Source of the DNA: JANNAT01 sp031422555
GTDB taxonomy: Bacteria > Pseudomonadota > Alphaproteobacteria > Rhodobacterales > Rhodobacteraceae
Reading direction: 5' to 3'
Assembly (NCBI GenBank): GCA_031422555.1
Contig: JANPLZ010000057.1
Coordinates: forward strand, 1-27,831
Length of the DNA: 27,831 bases
Part shown: in pieces, positions 14,950-22,586 of the stretch
Numbering within the stretch: the first letter of the stretch is position 1
Layout of the letters: the number at the start of each line of letters is the position of its first letter
Translations under genes and position numbers: made by a program
The notes under the pieces: generated by a model
What the model saw: only the letters and a program-made list of their open reading frames with translations
Database searches by the model: none
What the model was told of the DNA's origin: nothing

Positions 14950-16271
14950 GTGGCCTCTGCGATCAAATGAAAGAACGTGCCGGTGGCATGCCCACGCCAC
15001 GATCCGGTTTCCGGCACCGGCGTGTCAGTGGCGTCAACGACCCGGGCCAAAGGCGCATCCGGCTGGTCAAGGATCGAGGCATAGTGAAATTCGTGCCCCC
15101 GCAAACGCGCGCCCGCGCCGTGGCCCGGAACTGCGTTGGCCAAAGTGGCATGGCGATAGCCAAGGTGCATTTTACGCCGCTCGAACGATGTCACCAACCC
15201 CAAAAGCCCCATCATTTCATGGCGCACCCCCGCCGCATCAATCAACCCGGCCCCCATTGCCATATACCCCCCGCATTCGCCATGCACCGGCTTGGTCTGC
15301 GCAAAGGCCACCATCCCGGCGCGAAACGTGGCCGCTTGCGCAAGCTTGCCTGCATGCAGTTCCGGATATCCGCCCGGCAACCAGCAGGCCCCTGCCGAAG
15401 GGTCTGGCGCTTGGTCTGCCAAGGGCGAAAACGGCAGGATCGTCGCCCCCGCGCCGCGCCAGCCGTCGATAAGATGTGGATAGACGAATGAAAAGGCAGC
15501 ATCGCGCGCCAAGGCGATCCGTTCGGCAGGCGGGCGCACGGGCACCGCTGCGGTCGGCGCCACAGCCCCGGATGCCGCAGCAATCATCGCATCCAGATCG
15601 ACATGCCCTGCGATAAATGCCGCCACCGTTAGCATATAGGCGGCCAGTTTTGGATGTTCTTCGGCCTGAACCAACCCAAGATGCCGTTCGGGCAAAACGA
15701 TTGCTGGGTTGCGCGGCAAAGCCCCAAACACCGCAATGCCCGCCTGCGCCATGCCGTGCCGCACCAAAGCCTCGTGCCGGGGGCTGGCCACTTTGTTCAA
15801 CACAACACCCGCAAGGCGCACATCCGGGCGCATGGTCGCAAACCCCAATGCCACTGCCGCCGCCGATTGCGCCTGCCCCGAAACATCCAGAACTAACACC
15901 ACGGGCCAGCCCATCAGGGCGGCGGTATCCGCACTGGCCCCCGTGCCTGCCTCACCGGGTTTAGCCACGCCGTCAAACAACCCCATCGACCCTTCTGCGA
16001 TGATCAGATCAGCGCCCGCAGCCGTGCCAACCAACCCGGACAGCCGGGCAGGCGACATTGCCCAAGTGTCCAGATTGATCGAAACCCGCCCCGCCGCCGC
16101 CGTATGAAACGCGGGGTCGATGTAGTCCGGCCCGGATTTGAACGGCTGCACACGCAGACCACGCGCCCGCAACGCCGCCAGCAACCCCAGCGTCAGCGTG
16201 GTTTTTCCGGTCCCCGAGGCGGGGGCAGAAATCAGCAATCCGGGGGGCAAAGTCATCGGCGGCACCATCAT
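14946..16271 (-). CDS. cobB: Hydrogenobyrinic acid a,c-diamide synthase (cobyrinate a,c-diamide synthase)
   Basis: ATP- and glutamine-dependent amidation of the a and c carboxylates of hydrogenobyrinic acid, before cobalt insertion. 441 aa. The N-terminal dethiobiotin-synthetase-like domain has the P-loop GTGKTT (residues 20-25), with FKSGPDYIDP (44-53) and EGSMGLFDG. The C-terminal class I glutaminase domain has the nucleophile Cys333 in HGECGGYMAMG. Starts ATGATG at 16271 or 16268 are both possible; the first overlaps the cobM stop. In the aerobic context the hydrogenobyrinate role is preferred over the anaerobic CbiA role. Confidence 0.95.
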   Translation of the reverse strand: MMVPPMTLPPGLLISAPASGTGKTTLTLGLLAALRARGLRVQPFKSGPDYIDPAFHTAAAGRVSINLDTWAMSPARLSGLVGTAAGADLIIAEGSMGLFDGVAKPGEAGTGASADTAALMGWPVVLVLDVSGQAQSAAAVALGFATMRPDVRLAGVVLNKVASPRHEALVRHGMAQAGIAVFGALPRNPAIVLPERHLGLVQAEEHPKLAAYMLTVAAFIAGHVDLDAMIAAASGAVAPTAAVPVRPPAERIALARDAAFSFVYPHLIDGWRGAGATILPFSPLADQAPDPSAGACWLPGGYPELHAGKLAQAATFRAGMVAFAQTKPVHGECGGYMAMGAGLIDAAGVRHEMMGLLGLVTSFERRKMHLGYRHATLANAVPGHGAGARLRGHEFHYASILDQPDAPLARVVDATDTPVPETGSWRGHATGTFFHLIAEAT

Positions 16272-17050
16272 GCAGGATCCGGAAAGCGTGGATCGGTGCC
16301 AACCGGGCGATAGCGACGATCATAATCCCCGGCGTAAAGCCTGCTGTCGCCAAACTCTTCGGCCCCGATCGCATGACCCACCAGAATCAGCGCCGTGCGC
16401 TCCATCTGCGCACCAACGGCCAGTTCCAGTGTGGAAAGGGTGGCGCGCACAACGCGCTGATCCGGCCAACTGGCGCGCCAGACCACAGCCACCGGGCAAT
16501 CGGGACCGTAATGCGGCGTCAGATCAGCCACCACTTTTTCCAGCACATGCACCGACAAATGAATGGCCAGCGTCGCCCCCGTTGCGGCAAAAGCCGCCAG
16601 ATTTTCACCCGGCGGCATCGCTGTGGCCCGCCCTGAAGTGCGCGTCAACACCAGTGATTGCGCCACGCCGGGCAAGGTTAACTCGGCCCCCAACGCGGCG
16701 GCGGCGGCGGCAAAGGCGGGCACGCCGGGGGTAACGTCATAGGGAATGCCCAGCGCACGCAGGCGGCGCAACTGTTCGCCCATCGCCGACCACACCGACA
16801 CATCACCCGAATGCAGCCGGGCCACATCTTGCCCTGCTGCATGCGCCGCAACCAGTTCGGCAATGATGTCGTCCAGACTAAGGGCTGCTGTGTTCACAAT
16901 CCGCGCGCCCTTGGGGCAATGTGCCAGCAAGGCCGCGGGCACCAAAGACCCTGCATAAAGGCAGACCGGACTTGCCGCGATCAGATCGCGCCCCCGCAGG
17001 GTGATCAGATCGGGCGCTCCCGGCCCGGCCCCAATAAAATGCACCGTCAT
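16268..17050 (-). CDS. cobM: Precorrin-4 C11-methyltransferase
   Basis: Transfers a SAM methyl to C11 of precorrin-4 to make precorrin-5. 260 aa. VHFIGAGPGAPDLITLRG (residues 3-20) is the SAM-binding start, followed by CLYAGSLVP, LHSGDVSVWSAMGEQ and TPGVPAFAAAAAALGAELTLP, all typical of CobM/CbiF. It overlaps cobE upstream and cobB downstream by 4 bases each. Confidence 0.96.
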   Translation of the reverse strand: MTVHFIGAGPGAPDLITLRGRDLIAASPVCLYAGSLVPAALLAHCPKGARIVNTAALSLDDIIAELVAAHAAGQDVARLHSGDVSVWSAMGEQLRRLRALGIPYDVTPGVPAFAAAAAALGAELTLPGVAQSLVLTRTSGRATAMPPGENLAAFAATGATLAIHLSVHVLEKVVADLTPHYGPDCPVAVVWRASWPDQRVVRATLSTLELAVGAQMERTALILVGHAIGAEEFGDSRLYAGDYDRRYRPVGTDPRFPDPA

Positions 17051-17415
17051 TGGTCTGCCCCTTCTGCGATTGCTGCCGTGGCCATGCCGTCACCCGACAC
17101 GACCCGGCCGACGATCAGCCGTGCGCCCGCGCCTGCACCCGCCAAAGCCGCTGCTTCGGCCACCGACCCTGTGCCAAACTTGCTCCGCACATGTTCAGAC
17201 TGCGTTGGCGTTGAAATTCCTGAAACGTCCACCGCACATAAAGGCAGGCCCAACTGATCACACAAGGCAATAAAAACCGGGGCCGTTGCTTTGACTTCGG
17301 CCGTGGCCAAGGCATCAACCGGCAGCCCATCAGTCCGCGCCACCGCCAGCGCCAAAGCCTCGGCCATAGAGGCCAGCGGTGCTGTGGCACGAAACCCTAT
17401 GCCTGCCACTCTCAT
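17047..17415 (-). CDS. cobE: Cobalamin biosynthesis protein CobE (CbiG C-terminal domain)
   Basis: 122-residue protein equal to the C-terminal domain of CbiG, with motifs GIGFRATAP, CAVDVSGISTPTQSEHVRSKFGT shortened here, and SVAEAAAL. It is required in the aerobic pathway but its exact chemical role is unclear. The start MRVAGIGF at 17415 overlaps the cobL stop by 4 bases; the longer reading from 17529 lies inside cobL. Placement between cobL and cobM matches known cob clusters. Confidence 0.88.
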   Translation of the reverse strand: MRVAGIGFRATAPLASMAEALALAVARTDGLPVDALATAEVKATAPVFIALCDQLGLPLCAVDVSGISTPTQSEHVRSKFGTGSVAEAAALAGAGAGARLIVGRVVSGDGMATAAIAEGADQ

Positions 17416-18593
17416 AGCTGCACATTCCATTGCACGACAGGGCGCGCGGGCGTCCAGCCGCGCATGCCACCCAAAGGCGTTGCGGTGGCGATGTCGATCT
17501 TGGTCAGATTGCCACCATGGCTGGCACATAGACCCACCAGCAGCGATTCCGTTTCCAATGTTACCGCATTGGCCACCAGCCGGGTGCCAACGCGCAACAG
17601 CGGCAACAGGCCTTCGTAAAGCGCAGCGTCACCGCCGCCCCCGACAAATACGGCATCAGGTGAAGGCTGATCGTGCAGCCCCGCCAAAGCCGCGCCTTCA
17701 ACCACCGACAGCCGGTGATCAACGCCGAACGCCGTCGCATTGGTGCGAATGTTTGCGGCGCGGGATGCGCGGGCTTCAAACGCCACCGACTGCCCACCTA
17801 CCAGACACCATTCGACCGAAACCGATCCCGACCCTGCACCAATATCCCACAGCCGCTGGCCTGGTCGGGGCGCCAGTGCCGCCAGTGTCATCGCCCGAAC
17901 GGCGCGCTTGGTGATCTGGCCATCTTGCGCGAATGCCGCGTCGGGCAGCCCAAAACCGCGCGGCAAGCCCAGTCCCACCGCCTCAACAGCTACGGCAACC
18001 GGGGGTAAGATATGTTCAATATCAAACGCTTGCGCCAAGCAGCTTTGCACGCGCTGGCCCGGTCCACCCAGTGCTTGCAACACATGCAAAGTGGACGCGC
18101 CAAAGCCCAGCGCGACCAGCCAGTCGGCCAGATCGCGCGGCGCATCACCGTCGCGCAACAAGCAGATCAGCCGCGCACCATGGTGCAAATCGGGGCGAAG
18201 CCGGGCAAAAGGCGCTGCATGCAACCCGTGACACACTGCCGTTTCCAGCCGCCAGCCCAAAACCGATGCCACCCGCGAAAACGTCGATGGGGCCGGATGT
18301 GACACCCATTCCCCCGGCTGCAAATGCGGCACCAAGCTGCCGCCCGCGCCAAACCAGAACGGATCACCCGAGGCCAACACCACCACGCGCCGCCCCCGCC
18401 ATGCCAACACCGGCGCAACATCAAACGGCACCGGCCAAGCCTGCCCGCGTGCGCCAACCGCCGCCAACTGCAAATGTCGCGGCCCGCCGAAAACAACTTC
18501 GGCCTGCTCTATCGCGTTGCGGCTTGCATCGGACAGCCCCGCCAGTCCATCTTCGCCCAGACCAACAATAGACACCCAAGGCCTATCCACCAT
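17412..18593 (-). CDS. cobL: Precorrin-6Y C5,15-methyltransferase (decarboxylating)
   Basis: Fused two-domain enzyme, 393 aa. The N-terminal CbiE-like domain (about 1-205) begins VSIVGLGEDGLAGL and methylates at C5 (with VLASGDPFWFG at 72-82). The C-terminal CbiT-like domain starts at ITKRAVRAMTLAAL (227-240), has the SAM loop DIGAGSGSVSVEW (250-262), and does C15 methylation and decarboxylation. The start at 18593 has AAGGA five bases upstream and is favoured over 18599, which would leave no spacer. This ATG interlocks with the cobK start on the other strand. Its ribosome site lies inside cobK. Confidence 0.93.
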   Translation of the reverse strand: MVDRPWVSIVGLGEDGLAGLSDASRNAIEQAEVVFGGPRHLQLAAVGARGQAWPVPFDVAPVLAWRGRRVVVLASGDPFWFGAGGSLVPHLQPGEWVSHPAPSTFSRVASVLGWRLETAVCHGLHAAPFARLRPDLHHGARLICLLRDGDAPRDLADWLVALGFGASTLHVLQALGGPGQRVQSCLAQAFDIEHILPPVAVAVEAVGLGLPRGFGLPDAAFAQDGQITKRAVRAMTLAALAPRPGQRLWDIGAGSGSVSVEWCLVGGQSVAFEARASRAANIRTNATAFGVDHRLSVVEGAALAGLHDQPSPDAVFVGGGGDAALYEGLLPLLRVGTRLVANAVTLETESLLVGLCASHGGNLTKIDIATATPLGGMRGWTPARPVVQWNVQL

Positions 18594-19338
18594 GCGCATC
18601 CTTCTTCTTGGCGGCACCACCGAGGCCAGCCTTTTGGCCCATGCCTTGGACTATGCCGGATTTGCGGCGGTGTTTTCCTATGCGGGCCGCACCGATGCTC
18701 CCGCAGCCCAACCGTTGCCAACGCGCGTCGGCGGGTTTGGCGGTAGCGCAGGCTTGGTTGACTATATGATCGCCGAAAACATCACCCATGTTATCGATGC
18801 CACCCATCCTTTTGCCGCCCGGATGAGCGTCAATGCGATAACGGCCTGCGCCGCCCTGCAAACGCCGCTGATCGCGTTGGAGCGTAAGCCCTGGGCGGCC
18901 ACGCCCGCCGACACCTGGACCGCAGTGCCAGACAGTCTGGGGGCCGTTGCAGCCCTGCCCGATGCATCTGCCCGCATCTTTCTGGCCATTGGCAAACAAA
19001 CCTTGGTCGATTTTGCGGCCAAACCGCAGCACCACTATTTGCTCCGCCTTGTTGATCCGCCGCAAGCGCCGCTGCCCTTGCCCATCACCACCGTCATTCT
19101 GGCGCGCGGACCGTTCACCGAAGCCGAAGATACCGCCCTGATGCGCAGCCACCGGATCAGTCATATCGTTGCCAAAAACGCGGGTGGCAAAGGCGCGCAG
19201 GCCAAACTGGCCGCCGCCCGCACTCTGCACTTGCCCGTCATCATGATCGACAGGCCCGTTCTGCCCGCCCGCCAGATTGCACGAACCGTGCCTGCGGTAA
19301 TGGATTGGCTGGATCATTCCGCCCGCCTTGGGGTGTAG
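18592..19338 (+). CDS. cobK: Precorrin-6A reductase
   Basis: NADPH-dependent reductase of precorrin-6A to precorrin-6B (dihydroprecorrin-6A), 248 aa. MRILLLGGTTEASLLAHAL is the standard CobK start; FSYAGRT, RVGGFGG, DATHPFAARMS, LERKPW and VAKNAGG (in SHIVAKNAGGKGAQAK) follow. It is the only ring-synthesis gene here on the plus strand. Its start codon shares CATG with cobL, and its last 25 bases overlap the end of cobJ. Ribosome site is modest (AAGG ten bases upstream, inside cobL). Any promoter must be within cobL, or the gene is read from further upstream. Confidence 0.95.
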   Translation: MRILLLGGTTEASLLAHALDYAGFAAVFSYAGRTDAPAAQPLPTRVGGFGGSAGLVDYMIAENITHVIDATHPFAARMSVNAITACAALQTPLIALERKPWAATPADTWTAVPDSLGAVAALPDASARIFLAIGKQTLVDFAAKPQHHYLLRLVDPPQAPLPLPITTVILARGPFTEAEDTALMRSHRISHIVAKNAGGKGAQAKLAAARTLHLPVIMIDRPVLPARQIARTVPAVMDWLDHSARLGV

Positions 19339-20048
19339 ACAAATCGCCCCAGCCGCTTGGTCGACGCATTGCCAACAATCACCACCGTGCGCATATCGGC
19401 CATCTCGGGCGTGGCATCGCGCAAGGTTACCGTGGTGATCCGGGCATCGGGCAGCGTCACATTGCGGGCAAAGATAATAAGACGGTCCGGCCCACATTCG
19501 TGCCGCAGAATCTCCAAAGCGCGGGCAAACTGATGCGGGCGGCTGGCCGAGCGCGGGTTGTAAAACGCCATCGCAAAATCGGCCTGCGCCGCCAATCGCA
19601 GCCGGTGTTCCACCAGATCCCACGGTTTGAGATTATCGCTTAGGTTGATCGCACAAAAATCATGCCCCAAGGGCGCACCCGCCATTGCCGACGCCGCCAG
19701 CATGGCCGTGATGCCGGGCAGAATGCGGATATCAAGATCCAGATACTGCGGTGCAGTCTCTATCGCCTCAAACAGGGCCGAGGCCATGGCAAACACGCCG
19801 GGATCGCCCGATGATACGATCACCACCCGCGCGCCTGACGCAGCCAAGGCCAAGGCATGGCCCGCGCGGTCCAACTCCACCCGATTGTCGGACGCATGCA
19901 GCGTTAGTCCTGCCCGCGGGGCAATGCGGGCGACATAAGGAATATAGCCGACAATATCGGTGGCCGCGTCCAATGCCGCGCGCACTTGCGGCGTTACCAG
20001 ATCGTCATCCCCCGGGCCAAGCCCTGCCACCATAACCCAGCCGGTCAT
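19314..20048 (-). CDS. cobJ: Precorrin-3B C17-methyltransferase
   Basis: Methylates C17 and contracts the ring of precorrin-3B to give precorrin-4. 244 aa. Motifs are VAGLGPGDDDLVTP (start), DIVGYIPYV, VSSGDPGVFAMASALFE, ILPGITAMLAASAMAGAPLGHDF written across the centre, and AFYNPRSASRPHQ. The ATG at 20048 overlaps the cobI stop by 4 bases; a longer reading from 20183 lies inside cobI. The 3' end overlaps the 3' end of cobK on the opposite strand by 25 bases. Confidence 0.95.
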   Translation of the reverse strand: MTGWVMVAGLGPGDDDLVTPQVRAALDAATDIVGYIPYVARIAPRAGLTLHASDNRVELDRAGHALALAASGARVVIVSSGDPGVFAMASALFEAIETAPQYLDLDIRILPGITAMLAASAMAGAPLGHDFCAINLSDNLKPWDLVEHRLRLAAQADFAMAFYNPRSASRPHQFARALEILRHECGPDRLIIFARNVTLPDARITTVTLRDATPEMADMRTVVIVGNASTKRLGRFVYTPRRAE

Positions 20049-20782
20049 TCGTTGCCTGCCAGTTCGGGGCGACGGCCTTGACCATGCACCAACACAATCG
20101 CGAAATAGGGGCAGTCGGCGTCTGGCACGTCCATCAACCGCGCGATGCGTTGATCCGGCATGGTGCCGCGTTCCACCAGCCAAGCATCGCCCAACCGTCC
20201 GACCGCCGCCAAGGCCCGGCGCACCCGTGGCAGATTGCGCCCGGTTTTCATGATCACCAACGCATCGGCCGCCGCCATGTGATGCACCAGATCCGCCTCT
20301 GGCAAAGTGCCCATCAACACCGTCATCACATCATCGCCCCAGGTTATCGGCGCGCCCGTGGCATGCCAACACCCTGTCATGCCAGTGATCCCCGGCACAA
20401 CTTCGATCACCGCGCGCCCTTGAAGGCGGGTGTATAGATGCATGAACGAGCCGTAGAAAAACGGATCCCCCTCGCACAGCACCACCACATCGGTGCTGCG
20501 CGCCAGATCGGCCAGACGGTCGGCCCAGTCGTCATAAAACTGCGCCAATGCGGTGATGTAGTCCGGGCTGTCAAATGGCAGTTCGGTGGTCACCGGGTAT
20601 TCCATGGCGTATTCGACAACCCCCGCCACCAGCATGCCATCAACGATACGCCGGGCCTGCCCCTTGCGCCCGGCCTTGCGGAAATAGGCCACATGCGCCG
20701 CGGTGCGGATCAACCGGTCTGACCGCACCGACATCAAATCAGGATCGCCCGGCCCCAGACCTGTGCAAATGATCTTGCCCAT
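20045..20782 (-). CDS. cobI: Precorrin-2 C20-methyltransferase
   Basis: Methylates C20 of precorrin-2 to give precorrin-3A. 245 aa. The start MGKIICTGLGPGDPDLMSV carries the SAM motif; YFRKAGRKGQARRI, EGDPFFYGSFMHLYTRL and EVVPGITGMTGCWHATG follow. AAGGA six bases before the ATG supports 20782; it begins two bases after the cobH stop. Longer readings from 21193 run through cobH in another frame and are not real. Confidence 0.95.
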   Translation of the reverse strand: MGKIICTGLGPGDPDLMSVRSDRLIRTAAHVAYFRKAGRKGQARRIVDGMLVAGVVEYAMEYPVTTELPFDSPDYITALAQFYDDWADRLADLARSTDVVVLCEGDPFFYGSFMHLYTRLQGRAVIEVVPGITGMTGCWHATGAPITWGDDVMTVLMGTLPEADLVHHMAAADALVIMKTGRNLPRVRRALAAVGRLGDAWLVERGTMPDQRIARLMDVPDADCPYFAIVLVHGQGRRPELAGNE

Positions 20783-20784
20783 AC

Positions 20785-21414
20785 CTATTCCTTCCGGCTG
20801 GCCAGCGCGTTGACCGCCGCCACCGTGATTGCCGATCCCCCCAACCGCCCGCGCACCACCATCGACGGCACCGGAGCGTCGCGCATCAGCGCCTCTTTGG
20901 ATTCGGCGGCCCCGATGAACCCGACCGGTATGCCGATAATCGCCGCAGGGCGCGGGCAAGACGCGTCTTCCAACATGTTCAAAAGATGAAACAACGCGGT
21001 TGGCGCGTTGCCAATCGCCACGATGGCGCCGCCCAGATCGGGGCGCCACAGCTCTACCGCCGCTGCAGACCGTGTGTTGCCCATCGCTTGCGCCATCGCC
21101 GCCACGCGCGGGTCTTGCAAAGTGCAGATCACCCGGTTGTTCGCAGGCAGCCGGGGCCGGGTGATGCCTTCGGACACCATGCGCACATCGCACAGGATCG
21201 GTGCGCCAGCCTCTAGTGCTGCGCGCGCGGCAATGGCCATGCCGGGGGTGAAATCAACAAAAGCCTCAAGCCCCACCATGCCCGCCGCATGGATCATCCG
21301 CACCGCAACCACTTCTTCTTCGGCGGTAAAGCGCGCTAAATCCGCCTCGGCACGGATGGTGGCAAACGACTGGCGATATATCTCGGCACCATCGGTGATA
21401 TACCTGTGGGTCAT
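20785..21414 (-). CDS. cobH: Precorrin-8X methylmutase
   Basis: Moves the C11 methyl to C12, converting precorrin-8X to hydrogenobyrinic acid. 209 aa. The catalytic histidine is His42 in VRMIHAAGMVGLE. Also seen are CDVRMVSEGITRPRLP, GNAPTALFHLLNM and GIPVGFIGAAESKEAL, all family signatures. The start overlaps the cobG stop by 4 bases, and cobI follows after two bases. Confidence 0.97.
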   Translation of the reverse strand: MTHRYITDGAEIYRQSFATIRAEADLARFTAEEEVVAVRMIHAAGMVGLEAFVDFTPGMAIAARAALEAGAPILCDVRMVSEGITRPRLPANNRVICTLQDPRVAAMAQAMGNTRSAAAVELWRPDLGGAIVAIGNAPTALFHLLNMLEDASCPRPAAIIGIPVGFIGAAESKEALMRDAPVPSMVVRGRLGGSAITVAAVNALASRKE

Positions 21415-22586
21415 GGGGTGGTTCCGGTCAGTACGGTGGGGCGGGCGATGATTTCGGCGGCTGTCAGTCCGCGGCGAACGGGTTGTGCCGCTGCGGGGCC
21501 GTGGTGAACCAGATCAAAGCCATCCGGCGTCGCCACCAACGTTATCGCGGCGGCTGTTGGATGCGCGCACCCTTTGGCACAGCCCGATACATGCAGCGAT
21601 TGTTGCACATAAGGGGCAAGGGTGCGGGCCAGATCGCGCGTCGGCTGATGCGCCTGCAAACAGCCCGGCGCACCGGTGCAGGCCACCACCCGCAGCAGCG
21701 GATCGTCGGGGTCGGTGATAACACCCGCAATATCGGGCATCCGGTCCAGTCCTTCGATCAACAGCATGCGCCATGGGGTGACCCGTATCGCCCCCAACCG
21801 CGCCAACGCGGCCAGCGTTCCGGCCTGCATCTGGCCAAACTGAAACCCCACCAGTGCCCCTGCCCCGGTCACCCCCGGTTTGGGGAGGTCGTCTGCTGCG
21901 AAATCAACCTGCAAAGCGCAAAACCGGTCTGACAACTGCGCCCCCGCCGCCAGCAATTGCGCCATCCGGCCCCGGCCACCCTCGATACCACCCGCGCGCA
22001 CAAACCAAGCGGCCAGTTCCTGAACCACAGCAATGGCGGTATCGGGCGTCACCGCAGCCGCAGTTGCCGCGCCGTCGGCGCGCACGATCAGACCGCCCGC
22101 GTGTCGTTCGATCCGGATATCCGCTGACGCCCCCCGCAGCACCGGTGCCGGGCCAGTATCCACAGCATAGCCAAATTTTCCCGGCAAAACGCGCGCGTCA
22201 GGCCGCGCAATTGCCGCCATCAGGGCTGCGGCCAACGCGTCAGTGCCATCGCCTGCCACCCAAAACGGGGTGACGATGATGTTGCGTGCGGCCTCTGCTG
22301 CCGGGCTTTCGTCAATCATTCCCAGCGCCGCCAGACCCGCGATCAACACTGGATGGCCCGCATCAGCCACGCCGCGCACCTGCACATTGGCGCGGGCCGA
22401 AAGATCTATCAAACCATTGCCATGTGCCTGTGCCAGCCGCGCAACCCCAAGGGCCTGATCGGGTGTCAGCCGCCCGGCGCGTGGACGCAGGCGCACCACC
22501 AACCCATCGCCGGACATCATGGGGCGCAGCGCACCGGGGCACCAGCCTTGGATGATCGGGCTTGGGGGGACGGAACTTCCGCTCAT
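21411..22586 (-). CDS. cobG: Precorrin-3B synthase
   Basis: Oxygen-dependent hydroxylation and lactone formation on precorrin-3A; its presence marks the aerobic B12 route. 391 aa, related to sulfite/nitrite reductases. N-terminal GWCPGALRPMMSGDGLVVR and LSARANVQVRG are typical. The [4Fe-4S] ligands are Cys303 and Cys309 (CTGAPGC) and Cys336 and Cys340 (CAKGC). The start MSGSSVPP at 22586 overlaps the cobN stop by 4 bases; 22628 is an earlier in-frame ATG inside cobN. No CobZ substitute is seen. Confidence 0.95.
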   Translation of the reverse strand: MSGSSVPPSPIIQGWCPGALRPMMSGDGLVVRLRPRAGRLTPDQALGVARLAQAHGNGLIDLSARANVQVRGVADAGHPVLIAGLAALGMIDESPAAEAARNIIVTPFWVAGDGTDALAAALMAAIARPDARVLPGKFGYAVDTGPAPVLRGASADIRIERHAGGLIVRADGAATAAAVTPDTAIAVVQELAAWFVRAGGIEGGRGRMAQLLAAGAQLSDRFCALQVDFAADDLPKPGVTGAGALVGFQFGQMQAGTLAALARLGAIRVTPWRMLLIEGLDRMPDIAGVITDPDDPLLRVVACTGAPGCLQAHQPTRDLARTLAPYVQQSLHVSGCAKGCAHPTAAAITLVATPDGFDLVHHGPAAAQPVRRGLTAAEIIARPTVLTGTTP

